Positions 1 through 6,692 of a stretch of 34,337 nucleotides of DNA are shown here, piece by piece. The notes under the pieces are model-generated. The model ran no database searches. It was not told the origin of the DNA and worked only from the letters and a program-made list of their open reading frames with translations. Numbering within the stretch: position 1 is the stretch's first letter; every line of letters begins with the position of its first letter. Origin of the DNA: Akkermansia sp. Its GTDB lineage: Bacteria; Verrucomicrobiota; Verrucomicrobiia; Verrucomicrobiales; Akkermansiaceae. The position numbers and the translations under genes are program-made. Location of the stretch: contig JAGBDZ010000105.1 of the NCBI GenBank assembly GCA_017937215.1, positions 1 through 34,337 on the forward strand, written 5' to 3'.

Positions 1-190
1 ATAGAGCTGCGCCTTCTGTCACCCGTTTCACGGGTTCCATATTTTTTATTGCCAAACGAGGGGCTTGCGCCCCTCGCTATGGATATGTCGCCCACTTACG
101 TGGGCTATAAATTCCGCTCGCTTGCGCTCGCCAACTGCCCGACAAATTCCAATTTATCGAGATTAGTATTCAAACTTTGGGACACGTGTG
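1..190 (+). repeat. Hairpin-rich intergenic repeat, copy 1
   Basis: No convincing gene lies here. The stretch is a string of short perfect hairpins: 21-25/31-35 (ACCCG/CGGGT), 57-64/69-76 (CGAGGGGC/GCCCCTCG) and 90-95/100-105 (GCCCAC/GTGGGC). They are followed by module M1 (141-161, AAATTCCAATTTATCGAG) and module M2 (169-190, core CAAACTTTGGGACACGTGTG). The same order of modules recurs inverted at 34159-34337. M1 and M2 also recur at 7926-8081 and 22599-22709. The sequence may continue beyond the window edge. A 66-codon open frame over it is read here as a by-product of the hairpins. Confidence 0.75.
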
Positions 191-243
191 ACAGAAAAGC
201 GGCAAAGCGATGCGCGGAAGCCCGCTTTCCCGGTGCTGCTGAA

Positions 244-840
244 TCATAATCCGACAAAGGAGCCCATAAACAGATAGAAGACGCTTGAAATGATGTTGTA
301 CGGGCACTCGATGGCAAACACGGCAACAGATGCAGGCACCGCATAGAGCCCGCGCCAGGTCATATGGCGGGATTCCGGGTCGTGCCAGAGCATATAATCC
401 CTGGTGTAGTCTAACTCGCGGAAGTGTCTGATGCGGCTGGGGGCGTATTTGACGGTGCGGGGCGAGGTCCGGGGGATGCTCCCTATCTGCCAGGTGGAGT
501 CTGACTTGAAAACGATTTCTTTTCCGTCGATTTCCACTTCGCGGAATACTGGTTGTGATTCTGTGCCGGGTACCATGGTGGTTTCCCAGCGGGAGGGCCC
601 CACAATGGCTTCTTTGAAACCCATATGGCCGGAGTTTCGGGTGTCGTGCGCTTTGGCCTGCCTGCCGCAGAGGTAGAGCTTGCCGGCGTGTCGGTAGCAG
701 GTGCGGGGATTTTCTACTTTGACCGCATCATACTCAATGGCGTGTTCGTAGATGCGGGCATGATTGACCATGCAGGAACTCAGCAGGAGCATGCTGGCGA
801 GGAGCAGGAGTGCCTGTAGTTTGAATGAAAGCTTTTGCAT
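244..840 (-). CDS. Hypothetical lipoprotein, 198 aa
   Basis: The function is not recognised. The protein starts with a basic, hydrophobic signal peptide ending in a lipobox (LLSSC), so Cys23 is the predicted lipidated residue and the mature protein should be membrane-anchored outside the cytoplasm. The middle is polar, with many aromatic, Arg and His residues. The last 35 residues contain two hydrophobic stretches (AVPASVAVFAIE and SSVFYLFMGSFVGL) resembling the C-terminus of the membrane protein at 27153-28292. It begins 3 nt after the stop of the lipoprotein at 844-1446, so the two are probably co-transcribed. No Shine-Dalgarno sequence precedes the ATG. Confidence 0.75.
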   Translation of the reverse strand: MQKLSFKLQALLLLASMLLLSSCMVNHARIYEHAIEYDAVKVENPRTCYRHAGKLYLCGRQAKAHDTRNSGHMGFKEAIVGPSRWETTMVPGTESQPVFREVEIDGKEIVFKSDSTWQIGSIPRTSPRTVKYAPSRIRHFRELDYTRDYMLWHDPESRHMTWRGLYAVPASVAVFAIECPYNIISSVFYLFMGSFVGL

Positions 841-843
841 GGG

Positions 844-1446
844 TTACAGGTTTCTTGGAATGTTGCCATATTTGCCAGCTTCCGGAATTGTCATTTTCTT
901 GGGCAGGGGCCGATAGTACAGTACAATATTGTTGGGTTCGGCGTGAGGGGAACTGTTGTAGGCAATCGGGATTTGCAGATGATTGAAATCTGAGCTGAAA
1001 TCAAGCATGCTGCCCGGTGGCAGGTCTTGCGGAGCTTCTATTCTTGTATTCTGGAGAATGGTGATGTTCTGGTTCTGCCTGAGATGGGTGATGGGCACGA
1101 TGGTGTGGCAGTATCCTGGCTTGCAGATGAGGATGAAGAAGTCGCTCTGCTCGTAGAATGTGCGGTGCCGGGGGATGCTCACGTGGATCTTGCCGCTTGC
1201 ATCCGGATTGGTGTGAAATTGGTTCTGAATGTCCAGTGTGCGGCTCCAGGCATCGCTTAACCAAGGGAAGGGAATGGGATACATGGGCTCACTGAACAGA
1301 TAGATATCTGCATCTGTAACGGCTCGCCCCTCAAGGTCCTGCACTCGGAAAGACTGTTCAAACGAGAAGGGGTGAGTACACGAACCAAGGCCCGCAGTGC
1401 AAAGTACGGCAAGTCCCAGGTTTCTTATGTTACGTATGAAGCTCAT
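844..1446 (-). CDS. Hypothetical lipoprotein, 200 aa
   Basis: The function is not recognised. A signal peptide of about 22 residues ends in the lipobox GLGSC, giving Cys23 as the lipidation site. Residues 30-130 read like a single beta-rich domain (FRVQDLEGRAVTDADIYLF, SGKIHVSIP, FFILICKPGY). This style is typical of carboxypeptidase-regulatory-like or transthyretin-like beta-sandwich domains in surface lipoproteins, but that assignment is tentative. It is the first gene of a two-gene unit with the lipoprotein at 244-840. Its promoter (1459-1486) places the ATG 12 nt past the -10. Confidence 0.75.
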   Translation of the reverse strand: MSFIRNIRNLGLAVLCTAGLGSCTHPFSFEQSFRVQDLEGRAVTDADIYLFSEPMYPIPFPWLSDAWSRTLDIQNQFHTNPDASGKIHVSIPRHRTFYEQSDFFILICKPGYCHTIVPITHLRQNQNITILQNTRIEAPQDLPPGSMLDFSSDFNHLQIPIAYNSSPHAEPNNIVLYYRPLPKKMTIPEAGKYGNIPRNL

Positions 1447-1458
1447 CTTTCGGGACTT

Positions 1459-1486
1459 AGTATATCAGGTCCTATCAGTAATGCAA
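1459..1486 (-). promoter_or_regulatory. Promoter of the lipoprotein pair
   Basis: Read on the minus strand, TTGCAT and TATACT are separated by 16 bp. The ATG at 1446 lies 12 nt past the -10, so the expected transcript has a leader of only about 5 nt. Confidence 0.55.
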
Positions 1487-1554
1487 GCCGTTCTTCACGT
1501 TTTCCTGGGGGGGTACGAAACGGGGGAACTCGCCATGCGCTTTTACGAGGGCAT

Positions 1555-1587
1555 AAAAACGCCCCGCAGCGGGGGAGCTGCGGGGCG
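1555..1587 (-). terminator. Rho-independent terminator after the phosphohexomutase
   Basis: A perfect 11-bp GC-rich stem (1560-1570 with 1577-1587) closes a 6-nt loop and is followed on the minus strand by five T residues (1555-1559). It lies about 27 bp past the stop codon of the gene at 1614-3557. Confidence 0.9.
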
Positions 1588-1613
1588 GGAGATGGGGGAG
1601 GTTATGAGGATGC

Positions 1614-3557
1614 TCAGGCCATGCGGGCCTGGGCATCGGCTTCCACGGCGGTCCAGAGGGAGCTGATGCTGGCTTCCACCGCATCCTTGGCGGCGGCCAG
1701 GTTGGCGCTGGGGGCGCTGTGGGCAAAGAGGTAGTACTTGATCTTGGGCTCGGTGCCGCTGGGGCGCACGGCGAAGCTGCGGCCATCCACCAGGTCGATG
1801 AAGAGCATTTTCTCGGCGGGTACGGGGTCGCCCTCGGCATCCACCATAGTGCCGGCGGAGAAATCGCGCAGACCGGCCACGGCGGTGCCGTCCATCTCGG
1901 TGGGCGGGGTGTCGATATAGCTCTTGGTCAGGGCGGCAATTTTGGCGGCGCCGTCGGCGCCTTCCATCACGAGGCTCTTGCCGAGCTCCTTGTAGTAGCC
2001 CATTTCGGTGTAGATGTTGTTCAGGCACTCCAGCAGGCCGATACCCTTGGAAGCAAGGTAGGCATTCATTTCGGCCAGGCAGAGGGCGGCGGCGTTGGCG
2101 TCCTTGTCGCGCACGAAGTCCTGGGCCAGGTAGCCGTAGCTTTCTTCGCCGCCGAAGATGAAGTACTTGCTGTGCTCCAGGCGCAGGGCTCGGGTCTGCT
2201 CCTCGGTCATGGCGCGGTAGCCCTGGCGCAGCTCGGCGGGGATGGCCTGCTCATACTTGCCGAGCTTGGCGGCGATGTACTTGAAGCCGGTGAGCACGTT
2301 CACCGTGGCGATACCGAAGGAGGAGGCGATGGCATCCTGCAGAGGGCTGGTCACGAAGGTCTTGACCATCACGGCGTGGTCGATGTTCTGCGGTGTGATG
2401 ATACCCAGCTCGATGGCGCTCATGCAGCGGTACCAGGCCAGCAGGGAGCCAATCTGGTTGCCGGTGAGCAGTTGCATCTTGCCGGTAGCGGTGTCGCGCA
2501 CGGCAATGCCCATGCGGTCGCTGTCCGGGTCGGTTGCAATCACGAGGTCGGCCTGCTCGGCATCTGCCTGGGCGATGGCCATATCCAGCGCGGGGGCGTT
2601 CTCCGGGTTCGGGCTGGCTACGGTGGGGAAGCGGCCGTCGAGCGTGTCCTGCTCAGCCACGGTGCTCACATTGCAGCCCACCTGCTTGAGGATAGGCACG
2701 ATGCAGCGGCCGCCGGTGCCGTGCAGGTTGGTGTATACCACCTTGGCCGAGGCCTTGGCGAACACATCCGGACGCAGCACGATGCCCTTGAGCTTCTCGA
2801 TGTAGATGGCATCGAACTCCGGCCCCAGGATGCGCAGGGTGCCCTGCTGGTCGGCGGGTAGCGGTTCGTATGCATCGGTGGTCAGGGCATTCACCTCGGC
2901 AATCACCGCCTTATCGTGCGGGGCAATGAGCTGGGCGCCATCGTTGAAGTAGGCCTTGAAGCCGTTGTCGTGGCTGGGGTTGTGGGATGCTGTGAGCACC
3001 ACGCCGGTGTCGGCATTCAGCTCGCGGATGGCGAAGGATACCTCCGGGGTGGAGCAGGGACCGTCGAACAGCGCGCAGTCGCAGCCCAGGTCGGTGGCAA
3101 TCCTGGCGCAGAACTCGGCAAAATCGCGGGAGAAGTGGCGTGTGTCGTGCCCCACCACGATGACCGGCTTGCGGCCTGTGCCCTCGGCTTCCACAAAGCG
3201 GCGCACATAGGTGATGAGCCCGCGCATGGCGCGGCCCACGTTGAAATAGTTCATGCTGGCAGTGCCCACGCAGGGGAATTCGGGGCGGCCGTTCACGCCG
3301 CCTTTGCCCTGCTCAGCTTCGGTCACCACAGTGCCGATGGTGCGACCGCGCAGACCACCGGTGCCGAAAGCGAGTGTCTTGTAGAATCGGTTGTTGAGCT
3401 CGGCCCATTCGCCGGCAGCCACCAGCTGTTCAATGGCAGCGGGAACCACCGGGTCCTGCGTGCCGCCGGTCAGCAGCTCAATGTTTTCCAGGGAGGATTC
3501 CAGCAGTTTGCCTTCGGCCACTGCCTGCTTCAGCGCATCAAGAATCGTTGTATTCAT
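1614..3557 (-). CDS. Phosphohexomutase (phosphoglucomutase/phosphomannomutase family), 647 aa
   Basis: This is a cytoplasmic alpha-D-phosphohexomutase that moves phosphate between C1 and C6 of a hexose, most likely glucose. All four family signatures are visible: the phosphoserine loop TASHNP (189-194, Ser191), the magnesium loop DPDSDRMG (343-350), the sugar-specificity loop GGEESYGYL (469-477) and the C-terminal phosphate-binding RPSGTEPKIKYYL. The length is slightly above the roughly 550-600 aa usual for the PgcA/PGM2-like subgroup. It has its own promoter with a perfect TATAAT and a strong terminator, so it is probably monocistronic. Glucose versus mannose or pentose phosphate specificity cannot be read from the sequence. 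Confidence 0.93.
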   Translation of the reverse strand: MNTTILDALKQAVAEGKLLESSLENIELLTGGTQDPVVPAAIEQLVAAGEWAELNNRFYKTLAFGTGGLRGRTIGTVVTEAEQGKGGVNGRPEFPCVGTASMNYFNVGRAMRGLITYVRRFVEAEGTGRKPVIVVGHDTRHFSRDFAEFCARIATDLGCDCALFDGPCSTPEVSFAIRELNADTGVVLTASHNPSHDNGFKAYFNDGAQLIAPHDKAVIAEVNALTTDAYEPLPADQQGTLRILGPEFDAIYIEKLKGIVLRPDVFAKASAKVVYTNLHGTGGRCIVPILKQVGCNVSTVAEQDTLDGRFPTVASPNPENAPALDMAIAQADAEQADLVIATDPDSDRMGIAVRDTATGKMQLLTGNQIGSLLAWYRCMSAIELGIITPQNIDHAVMVKTFVTSPLQDAIASSFGIATVNVLTGFKYIAAKLGKYEQAIPAELRQGYRAMTEEQTRALRLEHSKYFIFGGEESYGYLAQDFVRDKDANAAALCLAEMNAYLASKGIGLLECLNNIYTEMGYYKELGKSLVMEGADGAAKIAALTKSYIDTPPTEMDGTAVAGLRDFSAGTMVDAEGDPVPAEKMLFIDLVDGRSFAVRPSGTEPKIKYYLFAHSAPSANLAAAKDAVEASISSLWTAVEADAQARMA

Positions 3558-3568
3558 ACTTGCGGCGC

Positions 3569-3597
3569 ATTATAGCGCCCGCCCGCCCGCTTGGCAA
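3569..3597 (-). promoter_or_regulatory. Promoter of the phosphohexomutase
   Basis: The minus strand shows TTGCCA and a perfect TATAAT with a 17-bp spacer. The ATG at 3557 begins 11 nt after the -10, leaving a leader of about 4 nt. The box lies between the aroE stop (3617) and this gene. Confidence 0.75.
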
Positions 3598-3616
3598 GCC
3601 CTCACTGCGTCAGATG

Positions 3617-4492
3617 TTATAATCCCAGCCCATGGCGCATGGCGGGAATATCGGGAAGCTGGCCGAACCAGTGTTCGAAGGCGATGGCGCCTTGCCAGAG
3701 GAGCATTCCCTGGCCGGTGGCAGCGCGGCAGCCGCGGGCGGTGGCGGTGCGGTGCAGGGCGGTTTCGTGGGTCACGATGTCGTACACGCACTGGCCGGGC
3801 TGCAGCAAATCGGGGGAGATGGGCATGGGGTCGCCCTCGTGCAGTCCCAGGCTGGTGGCATTCACGATGAGGTCTGCCTGTGCCACGGAGGCGGGTAGCT
3901 CGGGTGAATCGAAATGCAGGGTGGTGACCGGGGCGCCGGAGTGCGGGGCTAGCTTGGCGGCGAGTCGCTCCAGTTCCGGGCGGGGGCGGTTTACCAGGGT
4001 GAGGGTGGGGCACCCCTCCAGCGCGCACTGGCAGGCCAGGGCGGAGCCGGCGCCACCGCAGGCGCCCATGATGAGCACGCGCATTTCCCGCAGAGGGCGT
4101 CCGAAGCATTCCTCAATGGCGCGGGAGAAGCCGGGGCCGTCGGTGTTGTAGCCATGCCAGCCATCGGCACGGCGCACCAGGGTGTTCACCGCACCGCTCA
4201 GCTGCGCCAGTGGGTCGAGAGAAACGGCGGCATCATGCGCCCGCTTCTTGAAGGGGACCGTCACGTTCACGCCGATGAAGCCGCGCTCTGCAAGTTGCCC
4301 CAGCAGGGCTTCAAAGGCTCCCTCCTCCGTGCCGGCCAGGAACCGTACATAGCGGGCGGGTATGCCGGCGGCATCCAGCGCGGGCTGCTGCATCTGCGGC
4401 GATTTGGAATGCGCAATCGGGTTGCCGATGACGCCCAGCCGGGCATCGGTGGGCAGCTGGTCGAGCTGGTCAGTGGAATAGAAGGGGAGCAT
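3617..4492 (-). CDS. aroE: Shikimate dehydrogenase AroE, 291 aa
   Basis: The enzyme reduces 3-dehydroshikimate to shikimate with NADPH in the chorismate pathway. Visible hallmarks are the substrate motif NPIAHSKSP (24-32), GVNVTVPFKK with the catalytic Lys at 82, GAVNTLV and GYNTDGPGF with Asp118, and a glycine-rich cofactor loop GACGGAGSA (143-151). VNRPRPELERL follows, which fits NADPH phosphate recognition, and the C-terminal part has GQGMLLWQGAIAFEHWFG. The length is normal for the family. It lies downstream of trmB-tgt-yajC on the same strand, but a hairpin with a T-run (4498-4543) stands between yajC and this gene. The ATG comes 5 nt after the T-run and has no Shine-Dalgarno sequence. 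Confidence 0.95.
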   Translation of the reverse strand: MLPFYSTDQLDQLPTDARLGVIGNPIAHSKSPQMQQPALDAAGIPARYVRFLAGTEEGAFEALLGQLAERGFIGVNVTVPFKKRAHDAAVSLDPLAQLSGAVNTLVRRADGWHGYNTDGPGFSRAIEECFGRPLREMRVLIMGACGGAGSALACQCALEGCPTLTLVNRPRPELERLAAKLAPHSGAPVTTLHFDSPELPASVAQADLIVNATSLGLHEGDPMPISPDLLQPGQCVYDIVTHETALHRTATARGCRAATGQGMLLWQGAIAFEHWFGQLPDIPAMRHGLGL

Positions 4493-4497
4493 GGCGG

Positions 4498-4543
4498 AAA
4501 AAAAGATTAACGCAAAATGGGCGCGGAACTCATTTTGCGTTAA
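4498..4543 (-). terminator. Terminator or attenuator between yajC and aroE
   Basis: A perfect 13-bp inverted repeat (4507-4519 and 4531-4543, TTAACGCAAAATG/CATTTTGCGTTAA) with an 11-nt loop is followed on the minus strand by seven T residues (4498-4504). It ends the yajC transcript or attenuates read-through. It is unusual in abutting the aroE start codon, with only five bases (4493-4497) between the T-run and the ATG. Confidence 0.8.
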
Positions 4544-4563
4544 CCGGGAGAGAGGGGTGATAG

Positions 4564-4890
4564 TTACTTCTTGTCCTCGGCGGGGGCTTCCTTGGGGGTG
4601 CTGGTCACGATGCTGGTCTTGGCAATCTTGATGGTCACGCCGGGGGCGATTTCCATGCGTACGGCATCCTGCTCCACCTTGGTGATGACGCCGTAGATAC
4701 CACCGGCGGAAACCACCTTGTCGCCGGGCTTGAGGCTGTCCTGGCGCTCCTTGAGTTCCTTCTGCTGCTTGCGCTGCGGGCGGATGAGGAGGAAGTAGAA
4801 GATGATACCGATAAGACCGAAGGTGATGAGCATGCTCATGGGGTCACCTTGCTGACCGGCAGCGGCTTGGGCAATGTAGATGGCGTTCAT
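4564..4890 (-). CDS. yajC: Preprotein translocase subunit YajC, 108 aa
   Basis: YajC is a small inner-membrane partner of the SecDF complex. The protein has one membrane segment (about residues 19-36, LSITFG-like through FYFLLI) followed by the family signature RPQRKQQKE and a cytosolic domain with LKPGDKVVSAGGIYGVITKV. The tail is charged. Its start overlaps the tgt stop by 4 bp (ATGA), which indicates translational coupling. The tgt-yajC pair is the classical order, but the expected secD/secF genes do not follow here and aroE does instead. Confidence 0.95.
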   Translation of the reverse strand: MNAIYIAQAAAGQQGDPMSMLITFGLIGIIFYFLLIRPQRKQQKELKERQDSLKPGDKVVSAGGIYGVITKVEQDAVRMEIAPGVTIKIAKTSIVTSTPKEAPAEDKK

Positions 4891-6017
4891 TGTATGTCGT
4901 TTGCTTGGTAACGCGAGATGAAGCTGCGCTTGAACGCAGCGAATTCACCGGCTGCAATGGCACTTCTCGCCTGTGCCATGAGCCGCAGATAAAAGTGAAG
5001 GTTCTGGAAGGAAAGCACGCGGAGGGCCAGCATCTCACCGGCGCGGAAGAAATGGCGCAGTGCGGCGCGGGAGAAGCGGGTCACGTGCGGGTGCCCCTCC
5101 GGGTCCAGCGGGTTCGGGTCGTCCTTCCAGCGCTGGTTCTTGATGTGAATCGGGCCGTCCGGGGTCATGGCAATGCCGTGGCGGGCCAGGCGGGTGGGCA
5201 TCACGCAGTCGAACATATCCACCCCGCGTTCTATCATTTCGAGAATCTGGATGGGGGTGCCCAGACCCATGGCATAGCGGGCTTTGTTCTGGGGCAGGTA
5301 AGGGGTGCTGTGCTCGATGGCGCGCAGCATTTCCTCCTCCGGTTCGCCCACGGAGACTCCGCCGATGGCGTAGCCGTCGAAATCCATGGCCGCCAGTTCC
5401 TCGGCGCAGGCGCGGCGCAGGTCGGCATATACGGAGCCTTGCACAATGCCGAAATGATTCTGCAGCCCCGGGCCGCTCATGGGCTGGTGCTCATCCACCC
5501 AGGCCTTGCAGCGCTTAGCCCAGCGCAGGGTGAGCCCCAGGGATTTTTCGGCATATTTGCGGTCGCAGGGGTAGGGCGGGCATTCATCGAAAAGCATGGC
5601 GATATCGCTGCCCAGATTGGCCTGTATTTCCATGCTGCGTTCCGGGCTCAGCATCATGTATGAGCCGTCGATGTGGTTGCAGAAACGCACGCCTTCCTCG
5701 GTAATCTTACGCAGGCGGGCCAGGCTCCACACCTGGAATCCGCCGGAATCGGTGAGCATGGGCTTGTTCCAGCCGGTGAAGGAATGCAGGCCGCCCAGGT
5801 TGCGGATGGCTTCATCGCCCGGGCGCAGGCAGAGGTGGTAGGTGTTGCCCAGGATGATCTGAGCCTCCAGAGCCTCCAGGTCCTCCGGGTGCAGGGTCTT
5901 CACCGTGCCCTGCGTGCCCACCGGCATGAAGATGGGGGTGGGCACATCGCCATGCGGCAGGTGCAGTGTACCCAGACGGGCTCCGCTCGGGTCAACTTTG
6001 TGTAAATCAAATGCCAT
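4887..6017 (-). CDS. tgt: tRNA-guanine transglycosylase with degenerate zinc site, 376 aa
   Basis: Tgt exchanges guanine-34 of tRNAs with GUN anticodons for preQ1 in queuosine synthesis. Catalytic features are intact: Asp90 in TDSGGFQV, FDECPP (143-148), the GGVSVGEP substrate loop (219-226) and the nucleophile Asp270 in FDCVMPTRLARHG. The length is normal. In E. coli the zinc is held by the cysteines of PECDCYTC and a His in TIHNL. Here the aligned residues are Gly308, Pro310, Thr313 and Gln338, so all four ligands are absent while the flanking sequence (PLDPE, RFSRAALRHF, NLHFY) is preserved. His309 and His311 are nearby. The gene overlaps trmB by 11 bp and yajC by 4 bp. The assignment as bacterial TGT is secure; whether it binds metal is open. 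Confidence 0.95.
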   Translation of the reverse strand: MAFDLHKVDPSGARLGTLHLPHGDVPTPIFMPVGTQGTVKTLHPEDLEALEAQIILGNTYHLCLRPGDEAIRNLGGLHSFTGWNKPMLTDSGGFQVWSLARLRKITEEGVRFCNHIDGSYMMLSPERSMEIQANLGSDIAMLFDECPPYPCDRKYAEKSLGLTLRWAKRCKAWVDEHQPMSGPGLQNHFGIVQGSVYADLRRACAEELAAMDFDGYAIGGVSVGEPEEEMLRAIEHSTPYLPQNKARYAMGLGTPIQILEMIERGVDMFDCVMPTRLARHGIAMTPDGPIHIKNQRWKDDPNPLDPEGHPHVTRFSRAALRHFFRAGEMLALRVLSFQNLHFYLRLMAQARSAIAAGEFAAFKRSFISRYQANDIQ

Positions 6018-6594
6018 CGGTCTTCACATAGCGGGCGGCAAAGATGGGCTTACCCATGGCCTCCCATTGTTTCTGGAAATCTGTCTTGGGGTAGAAGGGG
6101 GCGTTCCACTCTTCGCGGCGGAAGAGCGGGCTGGCGTCCATGCGCTCGCACACCCATTCGAAATACTCCTCGTGGTCGGTCTTGAACAGTACCTCGCCGC
6201 CCGGGGCCAGCGCGCGGTGCAGCACCGGGATGAACGAGTCCTGAACCAGGCGGTTCTTGTGGTGCTTTTCCTTGGGCCAGGGGTCGGGGAAGAGGTAGTG
6301 CAGGCGGCTGATGCTGCCGGGCGCCACCATCCACTCCAGGAAGTAGCGGCTCTCTACGCGCAGACCTCGCACATTGTCCAGCCCGCGGCGGGCGCTTTCA
6401 TTGCACACCTTGCGGATGCGCCCCAGCAGACGCTCCACCCCCAGAAAACGAGTTTCCGGGTAATGCTCCGCCATGGCCAGCAGGAATCCGCCGTCGCCAC
6501 AGCCCAGGTCCACCTCGCACGTGTCGCCCGCGCCGAAAATGTCCGCCACGCCGTATCGTGCAAAATAGTCCTCTGGTACAAAAGCTGTGTTCAT
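6007..6594 (-). CDS. trmB: tRNA (guanine-N7)-methyltransferase TrmB, 195 aa
   Basis: TrmB methylates G46 of tRNA using S-adenosylmethionine. The SAM-binding motif VDLGCGDGGFLLAMA (28-42), the acidic GVERL after strand 2, and the diagnostic FPDPWPKEKHHKNR (102-115) are present. FKTDHEEYFEW follows toward the C-terminus. The protein lacks a long N-terminal extension and is at the short end of the family. It is the first gene of the trmB-tgt-yajC unit, and its promoter (6604-6632) puts the ATG 9 nt past the -10. Confidence 0.95.
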   Translation of the reverse strand: MNTAFVPEDYFARYGVADIFGAGDTCEVDLGCGDGGFLLAMAEHYPETRFLGVERLLGRIRKVCNESARRGLDNVRGLRVESRYFLEWMVAPGSISRLHYLFPDPWPKEKHHKNRLVQDSFIPVLHRALAPGGEVLFKTDHEEYFEWVCERMDASPLFRREEWNAPFYPKTDFQKQWEAMGKPIFAARYVKTDGI

Positions 6595-6603
6595 CTGCGC
6601 CGC

Positions 6604-6632
6604 ATTTTACCTGAGCCCGCGTGCAAAGTCAA
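6604..6632 (-). promoter_or_regulatory. Promoter of trmB-tgt-yajC
   Basis: The minus strand reads TTGACT, a 17-bp spacer, then TAAAAT. The trmB ATG follows 9 nt after the -10, implying a leader of 1-3 nt. Confidence 0.75.
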
Positions 6633-6638
6633 ATCATT

Positions 6639-6666
6639 CCCCGCTGTAGAACGCACTACAGCGGGG
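6639..6666 (-). terminator. Hairpin after the symporter gene
   Basis: A perfect 11-bp stem (6639-6649/6656-6666, CCCCGCTGTAG/CTACAGCGGGG) with a 6-nt loop lies about 27 bp past the symporter stop and just upstream of the trmB promoter. The following minus-strand bases are only moderately T-rich, so terminator strength is uncertain. Confidence 0.65.
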
Positions 6667-6692
6667 AAATCGGAACATGGTGCCCGCAGATA

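Noticed and set aside
49..249. 66-codon plus-strand frame at the window start
   Set aside because: It covers repeat copy 1 and has no promoter, ribosome site or protein-like composition.
1719..2861. 380-codon plus-strand open frame opposite the phosphohexomutase
   Set aside because: It is low-complexity Gly/Ala/His/Val-rich sequence with no domain and lies wholly antisense to a gene with four intact family motifs. High GC makes such mirror frames common.
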